Positions 47,558 through 55,331 of a stretch of DNA of 64,000 nt are shown piece by piece. A model generated the notes under the pieces. That model did no database searches and was not told where the DNA came from. It saw nothing but the letters and a program-made list of their open reading frames with translations. Each line of letters opens with the position of its first letter. The stretch's first letter is position 1. Made by a program: the position numbers and the translations under genes. The stretch is from Bacillus sp. BA3 (lineage in GTDB: Bacteria; Bacillota; Bacilli; Bacillales; DSM-1321), in the NCBI GenBank assembly GCA_002835675.1, contig PIZR01000003.1:1-64000 (forward strand). The letters are read 5' to 3'.

Positions 47558-48751
47558 TTAATGAACGCTTTCCGTAAATGCAGGCAATCGATCTTCATAC
47601 AAAGACCAATCCTGCAGCAACTCTTTTTCCGTCAATAAGCATTGATCTAATTCAGCTTCTATTTTCTGTTGATTTATTTGAATGCCAATCATCACCAATT
47701 CCGTCATCCTGTCACCGTATACTTCATTCCACCGTTCCAATAATTCAGGCGCTTCCTTTAAAATTTGGCGCTGTTCTTCCTCAGGGTATGCTGCGATCCA
47801 TTTACCGGCGGCTTGTAAAGTTAATGACGGTCCTGCCTGCGATAGCAAGCCTGCCGTATCATTTCTCGATGCCAGCCAAAGGAAGCCCTTTGCCCTCACC
47901 ACTTGTACGGGCCAATTTTCTAACCACTCCATCAGCCTCTCGGGATGAAACGGTATTTGCCTTCTGTAAACGAAGGATGAAATCCCATACTCCAGGGTCT
48001 CTGGGATATGCTCTTCATTCAATTCCTTTATCCAGCCCGCTCCTTGGCTTGCCTCTTCAAAATCAAATAAATGTGTATTCAATACATCCTTTAGCGGCAC
48101 CTTGGAATGATTTGTTTCAATGATCCTCGCATCCGCATTCATTTTATGAAGAACAGCCTTTAATTCCTCAACAGCGTCATCATCCATTAAATCGATTTTA
48201 TTTAACAGGATGACATTGGCGAACTCTATCTGATCTATTAGTAGATCGACCACTTCCCTGCCATCGTCAGCATCAGTTGCCTGCATCCTGTCAATAAGTG
48301 TTTCTCCGGAAGTGAAGTCTTGCCAAAAGTTATACCCATCAACAACGGTGACCATCGTATCAAGCCGGCAATATAACGATAAATCAATTCCCATGCCTTC
48401 ATCAACATAGGTGAAGGTCTGGGCTACAGGTACCGGTTCGCTTATCCCGGTCGATTCAATCACGATGTAATCAATGTCCCCTTGTTTCGCCAATTTCTCC
48501 ACTTCAATCATCAAATCCTCACGAAGCGTACAGCAAATGCAGCCATTCTGCATTTCCACCAGTTTTTCATCGGTCCGGGTAAACCCTCCCTGTTTGACCA
48601 GTGAAGCATCAATATTGATTTCACTCATATCATTAACGATGACGGCAACCTTCAGGTCATTCCGATTTTCAAGAATATGATTCAAAAGCGTCGTCTTTCC
48701 CGCCCCAAGGTATCCACTCAATACCGTAACCGGAATTTTCTTCATCTCCAT
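47558..48751 (-). CDS. COG0523/CobW-family zinc GTPase (ZagA/YciC-like)
   Basis: A 397-residue G3E-family GTPase. Walker A is GYLGAGKTTLLNHIL, the metal-binding CxCC motif is GCICCTLRED, the GTP-specificity motif is NKIDL, and a C-terminal CobW_C domain is present. Under zinc starvation such proteins deliver zinc to client enzymes. Two Zur boxes upstream and the C-minus L33 gene downstream make a zinc role much more likely than a cobalamin role. AAAGGAG precedes ATG. Confidence 0.92.
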   Translation of the reverse strand: MEMKKIPVTVLSGYLGAGKTTLLNHILENRNDLKVAVIVNDMSEINIDASLVKQGGFTRTDEKLVEMQNGCICCTLREDLMIEVEKLAKQGDIDYIVIESTGISEPVPVAQTFTYVDEGMGIDLSLYCRLDTMVTVVDGYNFWQDFTSGETLIDRMQATDADDGREVVDLLIDQIEFANVILLNKIDLMDDDAVEELKAVLHKMNADARIIETNHSKVPLKDVLNTHLFDFEEASQGAGWIKELNEEHIPETLEYGISSFVYRRQIPFHPERLMEWLENWPVQVVRAKGFLWLASRNDTAGLLSQAGPSLTLQAAGKWIAAYPEEEQRQILKEAPELLERWNEVYGDRMTELVMIGIQINQQKIEAELDQCLLTEKELLQDWSLYEDRLPAFTESVH

Positions 48752-48788
48752 TTATACCACTCCTTTACCTTATTTCCTTTCTGTTCGT

Positions 48789-48809
48789 AAATCAAAATAA
48801 TTACGATTT
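48789..48809 (-). promoter_or_regulatory. Zur box 1 before the COG0523 GTPase
   Basis: AAATCAAAATAATTACGATTT has two deviations from AAATCGTAATNATTACGATTT, 38 bases before the start codon. Confidence 0.8.
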
Positions 48810-48852
48810 AAACGCCGAAGTCATCACTCATATAAAAACACTCTCTAATAAT

Positions 48853-48873
48853 AAAACGTAATCATTACTATTT
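48853..48873 (-). promoter_or_regulatory. Zur box 2 before the COG0523 GTPase
   Basis: AAAACGTAATCATTACTATTT has two deviations from the consensus. It lies 64 bases upstream of box 1, an arrangement like the paired operators before B. subtilis yciC. Confidence 0.8.
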
Positions 48874-48906
48874 GCAAGTTTTTTTCAAAATTGCCTCCGA
48901 ATACTT

Positions 48907-49038
48907 TTACTGAACAAATGTAATCACTATTGCTCCGACACCTGCAGCATGTGCAATCAAGGATAAACGAAAGGTACTGACATTCTTAATGAAACTAAAA
49001 CAAAAATCAAATGGAAGCCCAATCACACATAACTTCAT
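48907..49038 (-). CDS. Possible small hydrophobic peptide
   Basis: A 43-residue frame with TGGAGG ten bases before ATG. The sequence (MKLCVIGLPFDFCF, then HAAGVGAIVITFVQ) is hydrophobic at both ends with a polar middle. I do not recognise it, and it may be a degraded gene end upstream of the Zur-controlled operon. Confidence 0.35.
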   Translation of the reverse strand: MKLCVIGLPFDFCFSFIKNVSTFRLSLIAHAAGVGAIVITFVQ

Positions 49039-49177
49039 GTGTAATGAACCTCCATTGCAGTTTTATCTTTTATTGTACTTCCTTATTGCAAGCTGCTGTT
49101 CATCAACAACGTCCCAATATCCAATACATTTTTCTTTTTCTTTGTTGTAATTCGAAAAAAATTATTGGTTACTGAGC

Positions 49178-49348
49178 TTATTCCGCCATTTCCCACCCTG
49201 AAGATGTTACTGTCTTTTGTTCAAAAGTTTCAATCTCTCTCTGTTTCGCCAGCTTAGAAGCTTGTGACATGGACCACGTTAAATTCCCAAAGGCAATCAC
49301 TGTCCCGATCGAGATAACTAACACCTTTTTACAAAGTATTTTCTTCAA
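49178..49348 (-). CDS. Small secreted-type peptide resembling a phosphatase signal region
   Basis: A 56-residue frame starting at TTG 49348 behind AGGAGGAAGC. The first ~30 residues are a signal peptide (KKVLVISIGTVIAFGNLTWS) that closely resembles the leader of the alkaline phosphatase at 51-52 kb (KKVLPITLVSALAFGSLSWS). The remaining 26 residues are polar and match nothing I know. Either a short secreted peptide or an N-terminal relic of a secreted enzyme gene. Confidence 0.5.
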   Translation of the reverse strand: MKKILCKKVLVISIGTVIAFGNLTWSMSQASKLAKQREIETFEQKTVTSSGWEMAE

Positions 49349-49450
49349 TAGCTTCCTCCTGAGAATGTATTGGAATACTCTAAATATAAACCAACATTGT
49401 TAATCTAACATGTAGCTGTTGTAAATGTACGAAATTATTTCTGTACATAT

Positions 49451-49492
49451 ATAAACACAAAAAAGCTGAGTGCATATGCAGTCAGCTTTTCA
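49451..49492 (-). terminator. Terminator after the GIY-YIG gene
   Basis: On the minus strand AAAGCTGACTGCA and TGCACTCAGCTTTTTT form the stem and T tract. Confidence 0.88.
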
Positions 49493-49502
49493 TAGGTGGT
49501 TC

Positions 49503-49877
49503 TTATTTATAAAACACTTTGTCGACGTTGTATTTAGCATGAAGCTTATTGATCATGTACGTTTCATAGATTTCACGTTCCATAGCGTCTTCGACTAAAA
49601 GAATGTCAATTTTCTTGACTTCATTACGATGCTCTTTAATCGGAGAAACATTATCCTCAAAATGCTTCTTGACCCTTGGTCTTAATTTACGGGCTTTACC
49701 GACAAAAATCAGTTCATCATTCTCATTGTAAAACAAGATGATGCCGCCTTTATCACGGGGAATCAAATGAAAATCGATAAACCCGTAAATTTCAGGAATG
49801 ACAGCTTCGTCTCCTTCTATAACTTGCTTTCTTTGTTTGATGCTTATATCCGCTGCAGGGATTTCAATTTTAATCAT
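49503..49877 (-). CDS. GIY-YIG nuclease-like protein
   Basis: A 124-residue protein with a GIY-YIG core at about residues 40-115. GGIILFYNENDELIFVGKARKLRPRVKKHF parallels the UvrC N-terminal pattern, but the first motif reads GIILFY and the second FVG, so the canonical Tyr pair is altered. DAMEREIYETYMINKL contains the conserved metal-site Glu region. Nuclease activity is plausible but not certain. Monocistronic. Confidence 0.75.
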   Translation of the reverse strand: MIKIEIPAADISIKQRKQVIEGDEAVIPEIYGFIDFHLIPRDKGGIILFYNENDELIFVGKARKLRPRVKKHFEDNVSPIKEHRNEVKKIDILLVEDAMEREIYETYMINKLHAKYNVDKVFYK

Positions 49878-50090
49878 TACAATTCACGTCCTCTATTTGT
49901 ATAAAGTGAAACCTTTCAATCGGAATCGAAACTCCAGTTTCACGCCAAGCTCATCACTTCAATCTTAAAGGTAAATGGTATCATAATTATGAGTGAAAAG
50001 CCATGAATGCCTTGATCGGTTTAGATGATTTTGGATTAAATATAAAGAAGAAGACTCGCTGGGAGCCTCCTTCTTTGTCGGAAATATCCT

Positions 50091-50243
50091 TTACCACCTG
50101 TGAGCCTTTGCATTGCTTCTTAGTATAATGTTTGTTTGTGATTCTTGCGTGTGGCCATTAACTTGAGATTTTGAACGCTTAGGTCTTGTCCAATTATGGT
50201 GAAACTTTTGAGAATGTGGATCTAATTGATCTTTATAGCTCAT
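50091..50243 (-). CDS. YpzG-like small protein
   Basis: A 50-residue basic, His/Gln-rich protein (QKFHHNWTRPKRSKSQVNG and TQESQTNIILRSN) behind GAGGTGACACAG. The W-PK-SQVNG-TQ-SQ pattern is what I recall of the YpzG family of small Bacillus proteins, possibly spore-related; the family call is from memory. A weak hairpin (AAAGAAG...CTTCTTT, 50044-50076) follows. Confidence 0.6.
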   Translation of the reverse strand: MSYKDQLDPHSQKFHHNWTRPKRSKSQVNGHTQESQTNIILRSNAKAHRW

Positions 50244-50344
50244 TCTGTGTCACCTCATCATTAGGATTTGGATATTCCGTTCAGTGATAGTAATCTCCAT
50301 CACTTGTTCTAGTATTTTATTTTTCCAAGCCATTTATACATTCT

Positions 50345-50992
50345 TTAAAAAGCGAATTCAGCTGACTTGCCTTTTGCAAGGACTTCCCCTCCTTCATCCA
50401 CCGCATCACTTGTCATGAGGGATATGCCCAATATGTCTCCATCATTTAGAATGAAACCAATGTTTCCGCTTTTTGAACCGTTTCCTTCTATTTCACCAGT
50501 AAGTTCTTCCAAGTAGATCTCATCTTCCCATGTCAGATGTTCTCCCCTGTCCGTTTCAAGGAAAGCAACTGGGGAAAACTTAATTTTTTTATCCGTATTG
50601 TTTTTGATTTCCACGTTCACTTTTACGATATCGAAATCTTCATCATGCGTATACCCGTGGAAGAAATCAATCATGCTGTAATCAGGAGTGGCATGCATCA
50701 CTTTCATTTCTTTAACTTTAACCTCGATCGGGCCAACATTGAGCGTTTCATTCACCTTTTTATAGGCCTTCAAAGTTAATTCGCCTTTGGCATCAGAAAC
50801 ATTCTGACCGATCTGGTTCAAGTTTATATCATCAGGAAGCTGTGGATTCGGAACATAGACATCCTTTTTTTCCAGTGGTCGTGCAATTTCCTCTGTTTTA
50901 TCTTTAGCTGTCGTTTCTTCTTCGTAAGCTGGTTGTGTATTAAGAGCGCCAAATGCGGTTAATAACAGGGCACCAATCATCAGTCTGTTCAT
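50345..50992 (-). CDS. Secreted protein of unknown function, in operon with alkaline phosphatase
   Basis: A 215-residue protein with an N-terminal signal (LMIGALLLTAFGALNTQPA), an acidic linker (about 22-50) and a beta-rich domain resembling the DUF4352 immunoglobulin-like fold: VKVNVEIKNNTDKKIKFSP is typical. No lipobox Cys is seen. It starts 22 bases after the phosphatase stop codon, so it belongs to the same Pho-controlled transcript and may be an accessory of that enzyme or of phosphate scavenging. Confidence 0.75.
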   Translation of the reverse strand: MNRLMIGALLLTAFGALNTQPAYEEETTAKDKTEEIARPLEKKDVYVPNPQLPDDINLNQIGQNVSDAKGELTLKAYKKVNETLNVGPIEVKVKEMKVMHATPDYSMIDFFHGYTHDEDFDIVKVNVEIKNNTDKKIKFSPVAFLETDRGEHLTWEDEIYLEELTGEIEGNGSKSGNIGFILNDGDILGISLMTSDAVDEGGEVLAKGKSAEFAF

Positions 50993-51014
50993 TGAATCCC
51001 TCCCTGAAGTGTAA

Positions 51015-52382
51015 TTACTTCTTTAATAGATCAAAGATGATTTTGGCCTGATCCGTGTTATCGACCTGCCCGGCAAAACGTTCTTTATATGGGCCGTATG
51101 CGTAGACCGGAACATCTTCACCCGTATGTCCCCCAGTAGTCCAGGCAGTATTGGTCCGGTTATCGAATATAGCTTCGATGGCATTATCGACGTTCGTCAC
51201 ATTTTTTGTTTTTGCAGCTTCTGTTACCGTTTTGATTTCATCATCAGTTAGCTTCACTTCATTTTGGTTAATATATTGCTTTAACGTCTTTTCAACATCG
51301 GCTCCTTTGACAATGGCATCCGCCATGAAGTCAGGGGTGCGTTTGGCTGCCTTGATCGGTTCACCGTACCAGTTATATATTCCTTTGGCTCCGATCGAGA
51401 ATCCTCCTGTAGAGTGATCCGCAGTAGCCACCACTAAGGTATGTTTGTCTTTCTTCGCAAATTCCATGGCTGCTTTGTATGCTTTTTCAAAGTCTTCCAT
51501 TTCACTCATTGCACCTACGATATCATTATCATGTCCGGCCCAATCGACCTGGCTTCCCTCGACCATAAGGAAGAATCCATCTTTATCTTTATTCAAACGC
51601 TGGATCGCCGAACTTGTCATGTCTGCCAAAGAAGGTGTTTCACTTGGGCGGTCAATCATTTTCGGGAGTCCTTCAGAAGCGAATAAACCAAGAACCTGTT
51701 CATTTTTGTCCTTAAGCATTTGATTTTTATCAGTCACATAACTGTAACCGTCTTTTTCGAAGGCTTTCGCCAAATTGACATCAGGCCGAACAAAATTGGA
51801 CTTACCACCGCCCAATAGGACGTCAATTTTATGTTTGCCCCTGATTAAATCATTATAATAATCGTCTGCAATTGAATTCATGTTTTTCCGATTTTCATCA
51901 TGGGCGCCAAAAGATGCAGGTGTAGCATGAGTGATTTCTGAAGTTGCAACCAATCCCGTCGCTTTTCCTTTTTCCTTTGCTGCTTCCAATACCGTTTTGA
52001 CTTCGGATTTATCATTATCCACTGCAATGGCAGCGTTATAAGTCTTCACCCCTGCAGACATTGCCGTTGCGGCTGAAGCTGAATCCGTTATATTTTGTGC
52101 AGAGTCTTCTGGGTAAGTCATCTGCTGGCCAACCAAGTACTTATCAAACTCGGTCCGTTCTGCCGCCTTCGTACCCGGGTTATCTTTTAAATACCGGTAA
52201 GCGGAGGTATAGGAAACACCCATGCCGTCACCGATCAGGAAAATCACGTTCTTGATTTCCGGTTCTTTTTTGGGGTTACCCTTTGCCGAAACATGATCCG
52301 CAGCGGACCATGATAAACTTCCAAATGCTAATGCCGAAACGAGTGTAATGGGTAAAACCTTTTTACTCCATGTGCTATTCAA
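51015..52382 (-). CDS. Alkaline phosphatase, PhoB/PhoA type
   Basis: A 455-residue secreted alkaline phosphatase. Signal peptide about 1-34 (KKVLPITLVSALAFGSLSWS). Active-site Ser in NITDSASAATAMSAG; metal ligands in NVIFLIGDGMGVSY, EGSQVDWAGHDND, ATADHSTGG and TTGGHTGED. It is the ordinary family length, unlike the extended paralogue at 44.7 kb. The upstream PhoP boxes show phosphate-starvation control. ATG follows CGGGAGG. Confidence 0.93.
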   Translation of the reverse strand: MNSTWSKKVLPITLVSALAFGSLSWSAADHVSAKGNPKKEPEIKNVIFLIGDGMGVSYTSAYRYLKDNPGTKAAERTEFDKYLVGQQMTYPEDSAQNITDSASAATAMSAGVKTYNAAIAVDNDKSEVKTVLEAAKEKGKATGLVATSEITHATPASFGAHDENRKNMNSIADDYYNDLIRGKHKIDVLLGGGKSNFVRPDVNLAKAFEKDGYSYVTDKNQMLKDKNEQVLGLFASEGLPKMIDRPSETPSLADMTSSAIQRLNKDKDGFFLMVEGSQVDWAGHDNDIVGAMSEMEDFEKAYKAAMEFAKKDKHTLVVATADHSTGGFSIGAKGIYNWYGEPIKAAKRTPDFMADAIVKGADVEKTLKQYINQNEVKLTDDEIKTVTEAAKTKNVTNVDNAIEAIFDNRTNTAWTTGGHTGEDVPVYAYGPYKERFAGQVDNTDQAKIIFDLLKK

Positions 52383-52434
52383 ATGAATGACCTCCCGTTA
52401 ATCTTTTCTATTTAATTTAACTATAGGTGAAGAA

Positions 52435-52495
52435 AATGAACTCAATGTCAAGGCTATGTAAAAAAGCAGCAGGATAATTGTTAAGACAAGGTAAA
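52435..52495 (-). promoter_or_regulatory. PhoP box ladder before alkaline phosphatase
   Basis: On the minus strand, hexamers TTTACC, TTAACA, (weak), TTTACA, TTGACA and TTCATT occur at exact 11-bp steps (positions 52490, 52479, 52468, 52457, 52446 and 52435 on the plus strand). This is the TT(A/T)ACA-N5 direct repeat array bound by PhoP~P in Bacillus. It ends about 50 bases before the start codon, overlapping the -35 region. Confidence 0.82.
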
Positions 52496-52700
52496 GACAG
52501 CAATGTCACGAAATTGTATGCACTTTTATGAAGCTGTTGGTTATTCAGGAAAATCATCAGTAGTGGGGGCATATTACAGGCTTTAGAGGAATGAAAAAGA
52601 TTTGGAAAACACCAACGTGGGTAAATGATCTTGAACAGGGTTCTTTACAATCCACGTCTTCAAATCGGTGGTTAGGATTTTAAAAATGCTAAAGGGGAAA

Positions 52701-52995
52701 AGAAAATAAAGCATCCAATCAGGATGCTTCAGAGTCAGACTGTAGACAAATTCGAAGAAACTAAGTTTAGGGACGGAAAGGGAGCAAATTTCTTAAATCA
52801 CCTGGAACGTTGATTGAAACGTAGGGCACTCGCTTTCCGCGGGCGGTCCGGGAGCCTCCTCGGCGCTCTTTGCGCCTGTGGGGTCTCCCCTGGACTCGCT
52901 TTTCCCGCAGGAGTCTCGCACCTTCCATTCCAATCAACTGGAATGGTTTTTAAAGAAAAACTGTAGACTGGTCTAATCCCTAACTGTTAAAGACT
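52701..52995. repeat. Long GC-rich repeat element with terminator-linked end
   Basis: The left end is a hairpin AAAGCATCC-AATCA-GGATGCTT, which has a T tract only on the minus strand, followed by CAGACTGTAGACAAATTCG. The core carries CACTCGCTTTCCGCGGGCGG, an internal stem GGCGC/GCGCC inside GGGAG/CTCCC, and ACTCGCTTTTCCCGCAGGAG then CCATTCCAATCAACTGGAATGG. CTGTAGAC recurs at the right end. I know this core as an abundant intergenic repeat of Bacillus genomes. No coding potential seen in 52500-53137. Confidence 0.8.
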
Positions 52996-53137
52996 AGTTT
53001 ATACTTCATGGTTTTTTACTGTTTTACAAAACTTCTACTTAATTAAAGAAGTCACCAAAGGTGCTTAAGGCGAGGAGGCTTGGTAGACAGTTCAACTTAA
53101 ACGCGTTATAAAGAAAAAAACTGTAGGATTTTCACTA

Positions 53138-54295
53138 TTATTTCTCTATAACTAAACATTCCAAAGCACGGGCCGCATTCACTCTCGCCACCTCGATTGA
53201 ATCGGCAGATGACAAGGCGACTGCCACCCTTCTACCTGCCTTTGTAACAGGTTTTCCGAAAAGACGAACTTGTGTATTAGGTAAAGCCAAAGCCTTTTCA
53301 ACACCAACTATAGAATATTCCGATAACTCTTCTTGAGCTTTTAATGGACGGCTGGCACCTGGGCTGATCAGCTTGATTTCCGGGATGGGGAATCCTAGAA
53401 TCGCCCGAATATGAAGGGCAAACTCGGACAAATTCTGAGTCACTAATGTCACTAGCCCCGTATCATGCGGACGTGGGGAAACTTCACTGAAATAGACTTT
53501 ATCCCCTGAGAGGAAAAGCTCAACCCCGAATAATCCGTACCCACCAAGTTCATCAGTAATGGCATGGGCAATTTTTTTCGCTTCCATTATTTGCACTTCT
53601 GTCATATTATGCGGCTGCCAGGATTCAATATAATCCCCGCCCTGCTGAATATGGCCGATTGGAGCACAAAACATGGTACCATTTACAGCCCGAACAGTAA
53701 GCAGTGTGATTTCCGAATCAAAACGGATAAATTCTTCAATGATCACCCGGCCATTTTGAACCCGGCCGCCTTCCATAGCGATTTTCCAGCAATCTTCCAG
53801 GTCACCTTCCGTGCGGCACACACTTTGCCCTTTACCTGAAGAACTCATCAGCGGTTTGACGACATTGGGAAAGCCAACTTCCTTGGCAGCTTGGACAAAT
53901 TCTTCATATGTATCGGCGAATTTGTAGGCTGCTGTCGGAATCTCCAGAGTTTCAGAAGCCAATCTCCTGATTCCTTCACGATCCATAGTCAATTTAGCCG
54001 CTCTTGCCGTAGGAATGACATGAAAGCCTTCCTCTTCCAACTTTACTAATTCGGATGTAGCGATGGCCTCGATTTCCGGCACAATCAAATCAGGTTGTTC
54101 TTTTTCTACAACTTCCCTTAGTTGTTCCGCATCCAGCATATCGATCACATAACTGCGATGAGCGACTTGCATGGCAGGGGCATGTTCATAGCGGTCTACA
54201 GCAACGGTCTCCACACCAAGCCGCTGTGCTTCAAGTATGACTTCTTTCCCCAATTCACCTGAGCCCAATAATAAAATCTTTTTTGATTTATACAT
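53138..54295 (-). CDS. purT: Formate-dependent GAR transformylase
   Basis: A 385-residue ATP-grasp enzyme that makes formyl-GAR from GAR, formate and ATP in purine synthesis. N-terminal [21 protein letters not shown], then [18 protein letters not shown], the ATP-grasp loop [13 protein letters not shown] and [19 protein letters not shown] late in the protein are PurT-specific. AAGGAGGAGAG precedes ATG. Monocistronic, with a PurR-type operator over its promoter. Confidence 0.95.
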   Translation of the reverse strand: MYKSKKILLLGSGELGKEVILEAQRLGVETVAVDRYEHAPAMQVAHRSYVIDMLDAEQLREVVEKEQPDLIVPEIEAIATSELVKLEEEGFHVIPTARAAKLTMDREGIRRLASETLEIPTAAYKFADTYEEFVQAAKEVGFPNVVKPLMSSSGKGQSVCRTEGDLEDCWKIAMEGGRVQNGRVIIEEFIRFDSEITLLTVRAVNGTMFCAPIGHIQQGGDYIESWQPHNMTEVQIMEAKKIAHAITDELGGYGLFGVELFLSGDKVYFSEVSPRPHDTGLVTLVTQNLSEFALHIRAILGFPIPEIKLISPGASRPLKAQEELSEYSIVGVEKALALPNTQVRLFGKPVTKAGRRVAVALSSADSIEVARVNAARALECLVIEK

Positions 54296-54325
54296 TCAGT
54301 CTCTCCTCCTTAATTCCTCAAAATC

Positions 54326-54369
54326 ATTATATACGAACTATAAACGAATAAACATAAATATTTATTCGT
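54326..54369 (-). promoter_or_regulatory. purT promoter with PurR-type operator
   Basis: ACGAATAAA and TTTATTCGT (54344-54352 and 54361-54369) are perfect inverted arms; the CGAA/TTCG cores are 16 bases apart as in paired PurBoxes of Bacillus PurR. A further CGAAC lies next to the -10 TATAAT (54326-54331 on the complement). The operator covers the -35 region, as expected for repression. Confidence 0.7.
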
Positions 54370-54436
54370 ATTTTCATTTGTATTACACCAAAAACATTAA
54401 AAAAATTATTTAATTTGAGTTTTTCTAAAAACACAC

Positions 54437-54540
54437 TTGACAAATAGGAATAATAATCTTTATGCTGGATGAAAATATATAAGCTGACCAGTTCACTGGA
54501 GGCTCCCTATTCAACATGAATAGGGAGCCTTTTCGTTTTT
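54437..54540 (+). ncRNA. Promoter plus leader or small RNA ending in a strong terminator
   Basis: TTGACA (54437) and TATGCT (54461) are 18 bases apart. About 30 bases later a perfect 13-bp stem AGGCTCCCTATTC/GAATAGGGAGCCT (54500-54530) with a five-base loop is followed by TTTCGTTTTT. The transcript would be about 65-70 nt and would end before the ribosome site of the next gene at 54548. Either an attenuator for that gene or a free small RNA. Confidence 0.6.
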
Positions 54541-54563
54541 ATCAATAAGGGAGGAAGTACACT

Positions 54564-54890
54564 ATGCAAAAGGAATCGGTGAGGCCCATTTTCCCTATTT
54601 TGAATGAGAAGAAAAATGGCCGCTTTGAGGATATGAAGTACATCAATCTGCCCGACAGATTATTTTTCGAATGGTGCCGGCAGCAATATGCCCTGAATAG
54701 AGGGGTTTACAATGCAATCGATAATTGGTTCTACCAATATGGCATTGACCATATACTTTACCGAAGGATCAACCTTTTAGCCTTTTTGGAATTTGCTGCT
54801 CCCCCGGCACAAGCAGCCGGAAAGACAAAGTTCATTAAATTTGGCAGTGGCGGACTAACTAAAAAGTTGCAGGAGTTCATTGCAGATTAA
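54564..54890 (+). CDS. Hypothetical protein, 108 residues
   Basis: Follows a strong site AAGGGAGGAAG. Soluble, aromatic-rich middle (LFFEWCRQQYALNRGVYN and NWFYQYGIDHILYRR), an Ala/Pro-rich hinge (FAAPPAQAAGK) and a short C-terminal helix (GLTKKLQEFIAD). No family recognised. The gene sits directly after a terminator hairpin in its leader, so expression is probably conditional. Confidence 0.7.
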   Translation: MQKESVRPIFPILNEKKNGRFEDMKYINLPDRLFFEWCRQQYALNRGVYNAIDNWFYQYGIDHILYRRINLLAFLEFAAPPAQAAGKTKFIKFGSGGLTKKLQEFIAD

Positions 54891-54988
54891 CCTGAATCTT
54901 ATAGGCCCCTTATCAGTAATACGCCAATTCTCCTCCTACTGGTAAGGGACAATTTATGCGAATGTCGAAATTTGCAATACGATTATTT

Positions 54989-55017
54989 TTGAAAATGTAA
55001 GCGCTTTCTATTATAAT
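54989..55017 (+). promoter_or_regulatory. Promoter with cre site in the spacer
   Basis: TTGAAA (54989-54994) and TATAAT (55012-55017) are separated by 17 bases. TGTAAGCGCTTTCT (54996-55009) in the spacer matches the CcpA consensus at all but the last position. It points into the 55-nt repeat and no recognised gene. Confidence 0.7.
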
Positions 55018-55023
55018 GAAATT

Positions 55024-55240
55024 AGGTTGGATGGCATGCGTGGCCGTCAAAGTATCTGGCGTAGGTGGGGCCAATACTAGCGCTAAGGAAGTTAATCTTC
55101 TTTACCGCAAAACTATTAGTATTCCTTTTGGTAGGGGCTGCAATATTACTGGGACATGGAGAATGTCCGTTAATTTTAGGCTAAAAAGCGAGTTAATCAT
55201 GCAATCGATAAGTAAAGCATAACTTTACTTATTTTTTGCA
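55024..55240 (+). ncRNA. Candidate CcpA-controlled small RNA with repeated 5' domain
   Basis: The 55 nt at 55024-55078 match 43291-43345 at 45 positions and start where transcription from the promoter above should begin. TGGCC can pair with GGCCA inside it; the other copy keeps the pairing with a C to T change (G-U). Downstream are a GGGACAT/ATGTCC hairpin and a terminator TAAGTAAAG/CTTTACTTA with six T residues (55209-55237). An overlapping 68-codon frame from 55016 begins inside the -10 box and lacks a ribosome site, so I favour RNA over protein. Confidence 0.5.
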
Positions 55241-55279
55241 GCAGCCCTCATCGTTTCAAGTCTAATGGTGTATAAGACT

Positions 55280-55320
55280 AAAAAGCTCTTCCCCATGGTA
55301 ACGGAGTTGAGCTTTTTCAT
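55280..55320 (-). terminator. Terminator after the M14 peptidase gene
   Basis: AAAAAGCTC and GAGCTTTTT form the stem across a long loop, with a T tract on the minus strand. Confidence 0.75.
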
Positions 55321-55331
55321 TTGGTCAAAAT

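Noticed and set aside
55016..55222. 68-codon frame over the 55-nt repeat
   Set aside because: Its ATG overlaps the -10 box, there is no ribosome site, and differences from the second copy are spread over all codon positions.
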